Translations under genes and position numbers: made by a program
Assembly: GCA_965200805.1 (NCBI GenBank)
Contig: OZ241384.1
Location: forward strand, 3,348,001-3,412,000
Origin: MPNP01 sp026709725
GTDB lineage: Bacteria; Pseudomonadota; Alphaproteobacteria; Rhodobacterales; Rhodobacteraceae
Direction of reading: 5' to 3'
Length of the DNA stretch: 64,000 nt
The notes under the pieces: generated by a model
What the model saw: the letters and a program-made list of their open reading frames with translations, nothing else
The model's database searches: none
What the model was told of the DNA's origin: nothing
Shown here: piece by piece, positions 9,182 through 17,498 of the stretch
How the letters are laid out: the number at the start of each line of letters is the position of its first letter
How positions within the stretch are numbered: position 1 is the stretch's first letter

Positions 9182-9543
9182 TATTCGGCCTTGGGTGGCC
9201 GGACCGGCGTGTCGCTGTCCCCGGATGGCAACAGGTCTTCCGGATCAAAGTCCAGCCGGGGATCAACCGGTTCAGATTCGACCGCGCCCTCAACTCCCAG
9301 GCGCTCGACAATCGAATCGGTTGACTGTTCACGCGCAGTCAGAATCGTCAGGGCCAGTGAGACACAGAGGAATGCTGTTGCAACGATCCAGGTTGCCTTG
9401 CTGAGGGCTGTGGCCGATTGTCGACCTGTCATCATGTTTCCACCACCAATGCCAAGAGCCCCGCCCTCTGACCGTTGAACCAGAACAATCCCGATCAGCC
9501 CCAGTGCGAGGATCAGGTGAACCACAAGAAGAACGTTGCTCAT
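9181..9543 (-). CDS. secG: SecG, preprotein translocase subunit
   Basis: 120 residues from ATG 9543. Two membrane segments (about 4-21 and 52-70) flank the conserved loop VLVQRSEGGALGIGGG, the signature of SecG, which assists SecYEG/SecA protein export. The C-terminal tail is acidic and Pro-rich, as is common in alphaproteobacteria. An earlier in-frame start at 9612 would add a Cys/His-rich extension without family precedent, so I prefer 9543. It sits upstream of pyrG; tpiA, often found upstream of secG in related genomes, is not seen here. Confidence 0.92.
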   Translation of the reverse strand: MSNVLLVVHLILALGLIGIVLVQRSEGGALGIGGGNMMTGRQSATALSKATWIVATAFLCVSLALTILTAREQSTDSIVERLGVEGAVESEPVDPRLDFDPEDLLPSGDSDTPVRPPKAE

Positions 9544-10496
9544 TGACAATCCGATTTCTGCAACAGGGACAAATGACAGGGAACAATGATGATCGCACCC
9601 GCGAGCACACATACATCATGGCAGGCGCACGAAACAAGCAAAACCATGACCCCGGAAATGCGACTTCAATCGATCCTCTCAGCAATGTCACCCGCTCCAG
9701 CGCCAGACAGCCCCAATGCGACCGGCAGGAGAAGGAACAGGGTTCCAGCCCAGGCAGGCGCGGAACCCGATCATGCCCCGGCCTTGTTCAGGGAGCGCCA
9801 TTGCAACCGGTGATCCTTCGGTATCCCTGCTTCATGCCGGAGCATGAAGTCCGGAATAGGGACAGCTGCATGAGTGCGGGTCCCCCGATTGCCGCCGGCG
9901 TTGGGTCTTGTTTTCATCACTCCGGCATGGTTCTTCGCGTGTGGTCAGGGCGGATGCCTGCATGTTGTGGCCGCGGAATGTGATCATGGACATCCCCGGG
10001 CCGGGGACTTCAGGCGATATGCCCAACCGGGGGGAACGGGATACCGCTGGAACAATCTCTGCCTTGAGACGTATTGCCGGTAGAGGGAATCTGCATTACT
10101 GGCTTGAGTAGGGTAAGTGAACGCCGTTGATCGTCAACAGGGCATGCAATGCACAAGCCAGACCGAATCCATGAGCCAAGTCCTCGGCACTGTGAACCGA
10201 TATCGGCACAAAATCCTAGCGTAAAGTGCCCACCATGGAGCCGTTCCATTGCCCAGGAAATTCTTGATCGCACCACCGGTAGGGAATACGTTGCAGGCGA
10301 CACGCAATGGTGTTGGCTTTGTTGCGCGCAGAACAAGAGTGACGGATGATCGTGAGGTCTGGCTCGGATATCCTGAGGCCTGGGACAGAATGGACCCAAG
10401 CTGAAGAAACAGTGGCTGCAGGAAGACCGTATCCGCAGGAAAGATCTCCGGGACAACAAAACGCGGATAGGTCTCCGGAATGACTTTGGGGGCATC
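9544..10496. other. Long intergenic stretch, no supportable gene
   Basis: About 950 bp. Several open frames exist on both strands (for example a 233-codon minus frame at 10134-10835), but none gives a recognisable domain or a credible start. A perfect 8-bp stem with a 4-nt loop (CTTCATGC-CGGA-GCATGAAG) lies at 9830-9849. Given the pseudogenes immediately downstream, this may be decayed coding sequence that I cannot identify. Confidence 0.5.
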
Positions 10497-11112
10497 ATGT
10501 TGGCGGCTGACCCCCCATTCAGAACCTTTGGGGAGAAATCGGTCTTTGCACTGGAAATGCGGCACCTGCCCAACGATGTTCCTGATGCGGAGCCGGAGGA
10601 TTGGAGCGGCTCCTGGGGTGAATGGCGTCTTTGGATTTCCAATCTGAATCTCTGTGTGCTTCGATTTGATACCGGGGAAGGACTGGTTGAGATTGGGGAA
10701 GCACGATGGTTTCTGGCGCCCCTGTTCATCTGGATTGCTGAAAACTGGAGACCCCTCCTTCACGAATCCCGTCTGCCGGCGGGGGACATGTGGGCGGCAT
10801 CCATCTCCACTCATCACGAGCGGCATATCTGGCAATGCTGGAAAGTTCTGGTGACGATTTTGATTGATTTACCCCCTGGCAGGACTGGGCAGGCAGGCAC
10901 TCTTTGCGCACAGCCGCCGAAGGCGGAATCGTGCCCGATGTCTTTATGCAACGTGTGGGGGATGAGATGGAACTCTCCTGGGGCGACCGAATTCAACCCG
11001 GGGCGCAGGACGCAGAATTCATCATGGAAGACGGGGTTGCCCGGGCACCGGTTGACGCTGTGGCAACATCACTTTCATCTGCCATCGAATGGTTCCTTGA
11101 ACAGCAGCAACC
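10497..11112 (+). pseudogene. Broken gene of an unassigned protein family (Trp-rich N-terminus)
   Basis: One frame (ATG 10557 to about 10795) reads WGEWRLWISNLNLC, then APLFIWIAENWRPLLHESRLP. The other frame (about 10805-11112) continues RAAYLAMLES, then a TGA at 10865, then FTPWQDWAGRHSLRTAAEGG and VPDVFMQRVGDEMELSWG. Both halves look protein-like and join into one plausible ~190-residue domain. I recall an uncharacterised bacterial family of this pattern but cannot name it. Lesions: a frameshift near 10795-10805, one nonsense codon, and loss of the 3' end where an IS5-type transposase tail begins. The function of the original gene is unknown. Confidence 0.45.
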
Positions 11113-11159
11113 GAATTCAGCGAACTGGGTGCATGAGTTGGAGATATGCTGGACAAAAA

Positions 11160-11375
11160 CAGGTCGCACGAGTGCAGGAAACCGTGGTCCCGGCCCGGAA
11201 GAGCCGCGCGGTGATTCGGGAGCATGACCGGGCTATGTACGGCTGGCAGTACCAGATCGAGAATGTCTTCGCCAAACTCAAGGCGTTCCGGGGGATTGCG
11301 ACACGGTTCGACAAGACGGTGGTGAGCGTCCCGGCCTTCATCTATCTGGTGGCCGGGGTGATTGCGGCACGGTAG
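11160..11375 (+). mobile_element. IS5-family transposase C-terminal fragment
   Basis: The last ~70 residues of an open frame match the C-terminal end of IS5/IS4-superfamily DDE transposases: PARKSR, then EHDRAMYGWQYQIENVFAKLK, then FRGIATRFDK. The Y(2)R(3)E(6)K signature is recognisable, with Gln in place of Arg, and it contains the third catalytic acid. The first two catalytic Asp residues are absent, so the element is dead. It truncates the preceding unknown-family gene and lies about 130 bp before the methyltransferase remnant. No terminal inverted repeats could be defined. Confidence 0.65.
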
Positions 11376-11504
11376 TTATCAACAGGCCTAAGCCTTGAAC
11401 TGACCAAAAATTGCAGTTTGGGATCCATTCGATTAGTGTCCGGTGTAGTCGACTGAGAGCAAAATGACCGATTCTTCGGAGCATGACATCAGAGAGATAC
11501 GGCG

Positions 11505-12852
11505 GTGGACGCACAAGACGAGTTGATTGCAGCCCTGCCAGATAGATGCCGCCCTGAACAGCGGAAGACGCCCGCGTTTCTTGCGGTCGATTTTTTCTGT
11601 GGTGCGGGGGGAACCACGCGCGGCCTGATTGACGCCCAAGGCTACGTCATTGCCGGTCTCGACAAGCAGGAAATCTGCTGACAGACCTATGTCACCAATA
11701 ACGGCAACGAGACCGGAGACAGATCCTATCCCGACTTTCTGGCCTTTGATCTGTTCCCAAAGACAGAGGCCTATCCTGCAGGCCAGCAGCAGGAGGCCAT
11801 CTCCCACCTCGACACCGTGCTTGCCAGGCACCGACGCCTCTACCCGGACGTGCCGCTGCTATTTGCAGTCTGCGCACCCTGTCAGCCCTTTACGAAACTC
11901 GGTAGGGCAGCGGTCAGGAAGGACAGTTTGGCCGCCCGTCTGCGTGATCGCGGCCTCCTTGCGCACGCTTGCCGTTTCATTGAGCGCTACGAGCCTGATA
12001 TGGTGCTCTCCGAGAATGTCCCAGGCATCACGGATGAAAGGTATGGCGGCGTGTGGGATGATTTCGCGAACCGACTTCGCGAGCTTTTGTTTGCTGTCTC
12101 CACAGAGCGTGTGTGCGCTTCGGACTTTGGCATTCCGCAATACAGGAAGAGAACGATCCTTGCGGCGCTCCGAACCAGTCCGGACAGGACATTGGAAAGG
12201 CCGGAGCTGCCAGACTGCGACGCGACCGCTGAGCGCAGAACTGTGGGAGAGGCATTGGCTGGTCTGCCGCCGATTGATGCAGGTGAGAGGCATCGCGATC
12301 TGCTGAACCATGCGACCCGCAATCTGAGCGAACTCAACAGGAAACGGATTTCGTACGCAAAGCCCGGAGAGTCCAATGCGTATCTGTCATCGACACCCGA
12401 GGGCGACCTTTCCCTTGCCTGTCATCGTCGGGTCAATTCCAGATTCCAGAACAGGTGCTTTGCTGATGTCTACACCCGAATGGCTCCAGATCGTCCTGCC
12501 CCGACGATCACGACGCACTGTGCCAGCATCACGAACGGCCGCTTTGGGCACCCCGACATCATGCAGATTCGCGGCATCTCCATGCGGGAAGCCGCACGAC
12601 TGCAGTCATTCCGTGACGACTATGTGTTCTATCCCGTCGACAAGGTCGACCCCATTGCCCGAATGATCGGCAATGCCGCCCCCCCTGCCCTAGGGCCCGT
12701 TGACACTCACTGGCACTGATGCTGTCGGGGTCTGGAACAGCACTGGAATCGGAATCGATCAGGGGGAGTGTCAACGGGCCCTAGCCTGTTTCTATGCCAA
12801 GCATCTGGTGAAGACGTTTCTGTCAGAACGATGGTCACCCATACCCGCTTAG
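11505..12852 (+). pseudogene. DNA (cytosine-5)-methyltransferase, interrupted
   Basis: All m5C methyltransferase motifs are present in order: motif I FFCGAGGTTRG, the catalytic PCQ in CAPCQPFT, ENVPGI (motif VI), QYRKRTI (motif VIII), a variable target-recognition region and GNAAPP (motif X). Two lesions are visible. An in-frame TGA at 11679-11681 (codon 59 from GTG 11505) separates motif I from the rest. An 87-bp terminal-repeat element at 12694-12780 replaces the last 22 codons with 8 unrelated ones. Deleting the element and one CTAG copy restores reading through ACFYAKHLVKTF to the TAG at 12850-12852, 9 bp before the GHKL ATPase gene. It was probably the modification subunit of a two-gene system with that ATPase. 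Confidence 0.82.
12690..12784. mobile_element. MITE-like element with 15-bp TIRs and CTAG target duplication
   Basis: GGCCCGTTGACACTC at 12694-12708 and its perfect reverse complement at 12766-12780 bound an 87-bp element with no coding capacity. It is flanked by direct CTAG copies at 12690-12693 and 12781-12784. Removing the element plus one CTAG restores the methyltransferase frame, direct evidence of insertion into a once-intact gene. Several IS5-group transposases are known to duplicate 4-bp YTAR/CTAG targets, so an IS5 relative could have mobilised it. I see no second copy in the window. Confidence 0.8.
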
Positions 12853-12861
12853 AAACAACGC

Positions 12862-14460
12862 ATGACCGAAAATGACAAGCTGTACCTCCGCTTCCATGGG
12901 CGAATCATCGATTCGCTCGGGATCCAGATGTACCAGAGCCCGGTCGCCGCGATTGCGGAGTTGATCGCGAACGCATGGGACGCGGACGCAACGGTTGCGG
13001 ATGTCCATCTTCCGGACACTCTGGCGGGCGAGCCGAAGATAACAGTGCATGACGACGGCCACGGCATGACCTTCGGGCAATGCCAGAATCGGTATCTCAA
13101 CATTGGTCGGGACCGCCGGCTTGATGAAGGGACTGATCGCTCTCCTGACAGCCGCCCCGTGCTTGGCCGCAAAGGTATCGGAAAGTTTGCTGGTTTTGGC
13201 ATCGCAGATCATCTGAAAATCGATACGACGAGCAAGGAGACGGGCGAAAGGACAGTCTTCAGTCTTGATCTGAACGACCTGCGCGGCACCGGTTACATCG
13301 ATACGGAGGCGAAGGAGATCCCAGCGCTTCGCCGAGATGCGGGGGACAGAGTTCCGCCGAATGGGCATGGCACCACCGTCACGCTGACAAATCTGAAGAT
13401 CCGCAGGAGGCCAAATACAGACCAATTCCTGCAGTCAATGGCGCGACGCTTTCTCATCAATCAGAGTGCCGACAATTTCGAGGTGAGGATCAACGGCGAG
13501 GTCCTTGCACATGAACATGCGCCGGCGGACATCGAATTTGATTTTCCTTCTGTTTATCGGGGTGAGGAGCAACCCGATGGCCTCAGGATCGAAGATGATG
13601 TTGGGATCGAAGAGATTGATGGCGGTGAGATCCGCTGGCGGTTCAGATTCAGCAAGGACCCGATCGGGACCGAGGAATTCCGGGGCGTTTCGGTGTTTTG
13701 TGGGATCAAGGTCGCACAGACCCCGTTCTTCTTCGATCTGGCAGGCGGAGTTGATGGGCAGCACGGCCAGCGGTATCTTACGGGGCAGGTCCAGGCGGAT
13801 TATCTGGACAGACTCGATGCGGATGTCATCACCACCGAGCGCCAGCGGATCAATTGGGAGCATGAGGATGCACAACCTTTGCTGGACTGGGGACAGAACA
13901 GGGTAAAATCCCTGCTGTCCATCTGGAAAGCGAGGCGGGCCGAGGAGAAGCATAGGTGGATTGATGACCGGATGACGCCGTTCTCTTCGCGTCTGGAACG
14001 CTTGAAGACGACCGAGCGGCGAACGGTCACGGGGGCGATCAAGAAGATTGCAACGATAGAATCGATCTCGGAAGACCAGTTGGAAGAGATGGCGAACAGT
14101 CTTCTGACTGCATGGGAGCAGGGTCGCCTTCGTGAATTGATCAACGATGTGGCTGATGTCGAATCCATGGATGAAAGTGTGCTTCTCGGCCTGCTTGCCG
14201 AAACACAAGTCTTGAATGCGTTGCACATTGCCGAGGCCGTCCGTGCCAAGACCGACATCGTGTCTGGCTTGCGAAAACGGATCGAAGATCAAGATTTGGA
14301 GAATGCGGTCAGAGATTACATGGCGGAGAATCCTTGGCTGCTGTCCCCGGAATGGGAAACATTCACAAAGGAGACAAGTGTCAAGAACCTGGCCAAAAAA
14401 GCGGCGAAGGAGCTCGGATTGACAGTGGTGACCCTCAGTGGGGGAAACGCACTGATTTGA
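12862..14460 (+). CDS. GHKL (MutL/MORC-like) ATPase of a restriction-modification-type pair, frameshifted near its 3' end
   Basis: The N-terminal GHKL fold is clear: helix I ELIANAWDADA (E33, N37), DDGHGM at 64-69 and the lid GRKGIGKFAG near 104-113. A long middle region follows, including an R-IN-WEHEDAQPLLDWG block. The frame ends at 14460, but protein similarity switches frame near 14408 and continues to 14858, so the present product loses its C-terminal domain. Partnership of GHKL ATPases with m5C methyltransferases is known for prokaryotic MORC/paraMORC-type systems. The methyltransferase stop originally lay 9 bp upstream, so the two were one operon. With both genes damaged, the system is probably inactive. 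Confidence 0.75.
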   Translation: MTENDKLYLRFHGRIIDSLGIQMYQSPVAAIAELIANAWDADATVADVHLPDTLAGEPKITVHDDGHGMTFGQCQNRYLNIGRDRRLDEGTDRSPDSRPVLGRKGIGKFAGFGIADHLKIDTTSKETGERTVFSLDLNDLRGTGYIDTEAKEIPALRRDAGDRVPPNGHGTTVTLTNLKIRRRPNTDQFLQSMARRFLINQSADNFEVRINGEVLAHEHAPADIEFDFPSVYRGEEQPDGLRIEDDVGIEEIDGGEIRWRFRFSKDPIGTEEFRGVSVFCGIKVAQTPFFFDLAGGVDGQHGQRYLTGQVQADYLDRLDADVITTERQRINWEHEDAQPLLDWGQNRVKSLLSIWKARRAEEKHRWIDDRMTPFSSRLERLKTTERRTVTGAIKKIATIESISEDQLEEMANSLLTAWEQGRLRELINDVADVESMDESVLLGLLAETQVLNALHIAEAVRAKTDIVSGLRKRIEDQDLENAVRDYMAENPWLLSPEWETFTKETSVKNLAKKAAKELGLTVVTLSGGNALI

Positions 14461-14858
14461 CAATGTCGTCTGGCCAACAACTCCTGATCGTTGAATTCAT
14501 GCAGCCCGGCAAGACAATTGATCGGGATCACATCAATCGCTTTCAGCAATATGTCGACGTTCTCCGTGACAGCATCACCGCTAACACGGAACTGGACTTC
14601 AACAATGTTTCCGGCTTGCTCGTTGCTGACAATCTGGCCAAACAGGCGGGCATGACGCAGGCCCTGCAGCGACTTGCCAGCGATGGCATGAAGGCCATGG
14701 AATGGGAATCGCTTCTCGCAAAGGCCGAAGCGCAATGGGAAGACTTCCTCAAGATCGTAGTCAATCGGGCACCTGATGATGAACGCTTGAGTTCCCTCCG
14801 TCGCACCAAAAAACCAGAAGGCGCAGAGAGGGCTGACCGGAACGATTCCTCATCATAA
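14408..14858 (+). pseudogene. Detached C-terminal nuclease-like domain of the GHKL ATPase
   Basis: In the frame one base off from 12862-14460, the sequence reads ARIDSGDPQWGKRTDLTMSS then QQLLIVEFMQPG and HINRFQQYVDVLRD. This directly continues the ENPWLLSPEWETF segment at the end of the ATPase frame. The D-x(n)-EF arrangement and the flanking NPWLL block resemble PD-(D/E)XK-like domains of Shedu/DUF4263 type, with the usual Lys not evident. A single-base deletion near 14408 (GAGCTCGG where GAGGCTCGG would keep frame) explains the split. An internal ATG at 14463 could in principle give a 131-residue product. Confidence 0.6.
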
Positions 14859-14861
14859 GCA

Positions 14862-14883
14862 CCGCCATCCGCCCGAATGGCGG
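14862..14883 (+). terminator. Short hairpin after the GHKL gene
   Basis: CCGCCAT at 14862-14868 pairs with ATGGCGG at 14877-14883 across an 8-nt loop, starting 4 bases after the final TAA. No T-run follows, so termination activity is uncertain. Confidence 0.3.
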
Positions 14884-15267
14884 GATCCTCCATGTCCGGA
14901 TCATGACCTGGGCGGATGGACGATGATAAACAGGACAGGGCTTGAGTGGGTGACGCTGGACAATCCGACGGATAGGCCCCGGATGGCGGCGACTAGCGAC
15001 CATCCGGGGTCGTTGACCGGGCCAACGACAACCGGCTCCGCCTGGCACGCGTGGCCAGATTCGGTCGAATCGTGTCAGGATCCGAGGATCGTCAGGAGAT
15101 GTCAACCATATGAGAATTGCTCCGACCGCCGATTTTCGGGAATTGCATGCATGCGCAGGTCTCTATAATCTGGTATGTCACCGCGTTGCGAACCGATCCG
15201 GTGCATGGCAGGGAACACACCGCCTGTTTCCGGAATCAGGCGATCACCAATGAAGGAATGAGAACGC
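14884..15267. other. Intergenic region upstream of purA
   Basis: About 380 bp with no credible gene on either strand. It should hold the purA promoter, but I cannot point to a convincing -35/-10 pair. The AATGAAGGAATGAGAACGC segment just before ATG 15268 contains the ribosome binding site. Confidence 0.5.
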
Positions 15268-16563
15268 ATGACAAGCCTGACTGTCATTGGTTTGCAATGG
15301 GGCGATGAAGGCAAGGGCAAGATCGTCGACATTGCCGCAGCGGAAGCTGATGCAATCGTGCGTTTTCAAGGCGGTAACAATGCCGGGCATACGGTCATGC
15401 ATGGCAATGCGGTTTTCAAACTGTCCCAGTTGCCCAGCGGAATTCTCCGTCCGGGCAAACAGGCGATCATCGGTAACGGAGTTGTTCTTGATCCGGAAGG
15501 TCTTGAGAGTGAGATCGAGTCACTGCGCCGGGCGGATGTGGAGATATCCCCCGATACACTCGCCATCGCCAGCAACGCGTGCCTGATCCTGCCACTGCAC
15601 CGCGAACTGGATGCCTTGCGAGAGCGTTTATCCGGTGCAGCAAGGATCGGAACAACAGGCAAGGGTATCGGACCCGCCTACGAGGACAAGATTGGGCGGC
15701 GCGCGATCAGGGTTGGCGACCTTGACCAGCCGGATCGGCTGACCGCAATGGTTGATCGGCTGCTGGACCATCACAACTGCCTGCGCACGGGCATGAACGT
15801 TGAAACTGTGCCCCGGGATGCATTGCTTGCAACACTTGGCCGCTATCGGTCAATCCTTGCTCCCTACGGTGCGGCCGCGGATGAACGAATCCATGCGATT
15901 GCCGCCGGTGGCGGCCGCATTCTCCTTGAAGGGGCGCAGGGATCACTCCTGGACATCGACCATGGCACCTACCCTTTCGTTACGTCATCATCAACAGTGG
16001 CTGGCAGTGCTGCCGCTGGTGTCGGCCTCGGCCCGGGTCTGCTTGGTACAGTCCTCGGGGTCTGCAAGGCCTACACGACGCGGGTGGGCGAAGGCCCCTT
16101 TCCAACCGAGCAGGATAATGCGGATGGGGCATGGCTCTGTGAACGCGGCAAGGAGTTCGGGACCGTGACGGGCCGCAAACGTCGCTGTGGCTGGCTGGAT
16201 CTGGTCATGCTGCGGGCCACATGCCGCCTTTCAGGTGTTGATGGTCTCGCACTGATGAAACTTGATGTCCTTGACGGGCTGAAGGAAATCAGGCTCTGCA
16301 CCGGGTATGGTCCGGGCGATGAAGAGGCAGAAGTGCTTGCGATCGGGCAGCGCATGATGGCGCCCGTAGAGCCAGTCTATGAAGTTCTGCCCGGCTGGTC
16401 GGAGTCGACAGAGGGTGCACGGAAGCGTTCTGATCTTCCAGCCGCTGCCAGGCACTATCTGGATCGGATTGAAGAAATCACAGAAACACCCATCTGGTGT
16501 CTCTCGACCTCACCTCAGCGGATGAATCTGATCAGATGTCGTGATGAAGGGTTCTTCCGATGA
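15268..16563 (+). CDS. purA: Adenylosuccinate synthase
   Basis: 431 residues, full length. The N-terminus has the GTP-binding LQWGDEGKGKIVD with catalytic Asp and the NNAGHTV block. IGTTGKGIGPAYEDK near residues 130-144 binds IMP. LLEGAQGSLLDIDHGTYPFVTSS and TTRVGEGPFPTE follow, and the C-terminal GTP site is near EITETPIW. It joins IMP and aspartate using GTP, the first committed step to AMP. The stop overlaps the DUF2842 start by 4 bp (ATGA), so at least three genes are co-transcribed. Confidence 0.97.
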   Translation: MTSLTVIGLQWGDEGKGKIVDIAAAEADAIVRFQGGNNAGHTVMHGNAVFKLSQLPSGILRPGKQAIIGNGVVLDPEGLESEIESLRRADVEISPDTLAIASNACLILPLHRELDALRERLSGAARIGTTGKGIGPAYEDKIGRRAIRVGDLDQPDRLTAMVDRLLDHHNCLRTGMNVETVPRDALLATLGRYRSILAPYGAAADERIHAIAAGGGRILLEGAQGSLLDIDHGTYPFVTSSSTVAGSAAAGVGLGPGLLGTVLGVCKAYTTRVGEGPFPTEQDNADGAWLCERGKEFGTVTGRKRRCGWLDLVMLRATCRLSGVDGLALMKLDVLDGLKEIRLCTGYGPGDEEAEVLAIGQRMMAPVEPVYEVLPGWSESTEGARKRSDLPAAARHYLDRIEEITETPIWCLSTSPQRMNLIRCRDEGFFR

Positions 16564-16814
16564 CGCTCTCCTATCCGGTCCGTCGCAAACTGGCACTGAT
16601 CACTGTCTGTGTGGGCCTGCCACTCTATGTTGTGCTGGTCGTCTCACTGATCACCACATTCGGGCGATTGCCATTTCTGCTGGAGGCCATCCTCTATATT
16701 ATCATCGGGATTGGCTGGATTTTCCCGACGCGGCACATCTTTATGGGCATTGGCAGGGCCGACCCCCTGCAGTCAATGGATGCAGACCCGAACTCCCGCA
16801 AGGGCAGCATATGA
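16560..16814 (+). CDS. DUF2842 small membrane protein
   Basis: 84 residues with two hydrophobic segments (about 11-30 and 37-55) separated by a short loop. The second contains IGIGWIFPTRHIF, resembling the DUF2842 signature in which a W-x-P element precedes a short basic tail. It overlaps purA and the downstream terB-like gene by 4 bp each, indicating translational coupling. Function unknown. The inner membrane location is inferred from the segments. Confidence 0.65.
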   Translation: MTLSYPVRRKLALITVCVGLPLYVVLVVSLITTFGRLPFLLEAILYIIIGIGWIFPTRHIFMGIGRADPLQSMDADPNSRKGSI

Positions 16815-17278
16815 GTGGTTTGCTGAATTCCCTTCTGAACAAACTGACAGCAAGGCCGGATATGAAGGTTGAGTCCGGCGATTGCCGTATGGCCCTGACC
16901 GTCATGCTGGTCAGGATTGCGCGGGCAGACCGGGAGTATACCAAATCTGAGCGAGAGCGCATTCTGGCAATTCTCAAATCCCGCTATGATCTCGATGACT
17001 GCGCGGCGGAAGGTGTCCTGGTCGAGGCTGAGGCAACGGAGGCTGAAGCACTGGATATCGTGCAATTCACCCGGGTTCTGAAGGATCGGGTTCCCTATGA
17101 CGAACGCGAAGAGGTTCTGGCAGCCTTCTGGCGTGTTGTCCTGGATGACGATTATCGGGATGACGAAGAGGATCGTCTCCTGCGCCTTGCCGCCAAACTT
17201 CTTGGTGTCAGTGATCGCGACAGCGGTCTGATACGCCGGAAAGTCATGCAGGAGATTGCCCGGTCCAGGCAGACCTGA
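16811..17278 (+). CDS. TerB-family tellurite-resistance-like protein
   Basis: 155 residues from ATG 16811, chosen for the 4-bp ATGA overlap with the upstream stop. The protein is all-helical and acidic, with the pattern LTVMLVRIARADREYTKSERERIL near 33-56 and FWRVVLDDDYRDDEEDRLLRLAAKLLGVSD near 111-140. These are the duplicated D-E-rich helical motifs of the TerB fold, which binds divalent cations. No signal peptide. It forms an operon with purA and DUF2842. Its exact role is unknown; TerB relatives are linked to metal stress and membrane-associated complexes. Confidence 0.75.
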   Translation: MSGLLNSLLNKLTARPDMKVESGDCRMALTVMLVRIARADREYTKSERERILAILKSRYDLDDCAAEGVLVEAEATEAEALDIVQFTRVLKDRVPYDEREEVLAAFWRVVLDDDYRDDEEDRLLRLAAKLLGVSDRDSGLIRRKVMQEIARSRQT

Positions 17279-17484
17279 TCCCTGACATCAGCATCTCTCC
17301 ATCACCAATGCCGAAATGGCTCCGTACGGCGAAACTCGAAATCTCTGCTTCCGGTCCGGCTTGCAGTGCCGGGATGTCAGACCGGTGAAAAGATGGAGCC
17401 CGATCATTGCCCTTGCGGCCGGCCTGTGTAGCAAATTGTCCCTCGAGACCCTATAGTCGACGGGGCTGACTGCCATCCATCCTG

Positions 17485-17498
17485 AGGAGGGAGCCTTG
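17485..17498 (+). promoter_or_regulatory. Strong ribosome binding site with TTG start
   Basis: GAGGAGGG lies 4-5 bases before TTG 17496 and is duplicated before TTG 19642. The strong Shine-Dalgarno sequence decides the TTG start. The next in-frame ATG is about 60 codons in and would lose the P-loop. Confidence 0.7.

Noticed and set aside
9830..9849. CTTCATGC-CGGA-GCATGAAG hairpin as a terminator
   Set aside because: No gene end nearby and no U-run. Kept only as a remark within the intergenic entry.
10134..10835. 233-codon minus-strand open frame with protein-like stretches (for example VVPEIFPADTVFLQPLF)
   Set aside because: No recognisable domain, no good start, and it overlaps the better-supported plus-strand pseudogene.
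11679..11681. In-frame TGA in the methyltransferase as a selenocysteine codon
   Set aside because: No such residue is expected at this non-catalytic position and no SECIS-like structure is seen. Further lesions in the same operon favour decay.
17281..17330. Short match ATGGCTCCGTAC here and at 48644-48656 as insertion-sequence ends
   Set aside because: Only about 12 bp shared, with no matching second ends or target duplications.
17436..17457. TTGTCC and TATAGT before the ATPase copies as a sigma-70 promoter
   Set aside because: Spacing between the hexamers is only about 10 bp, too short.
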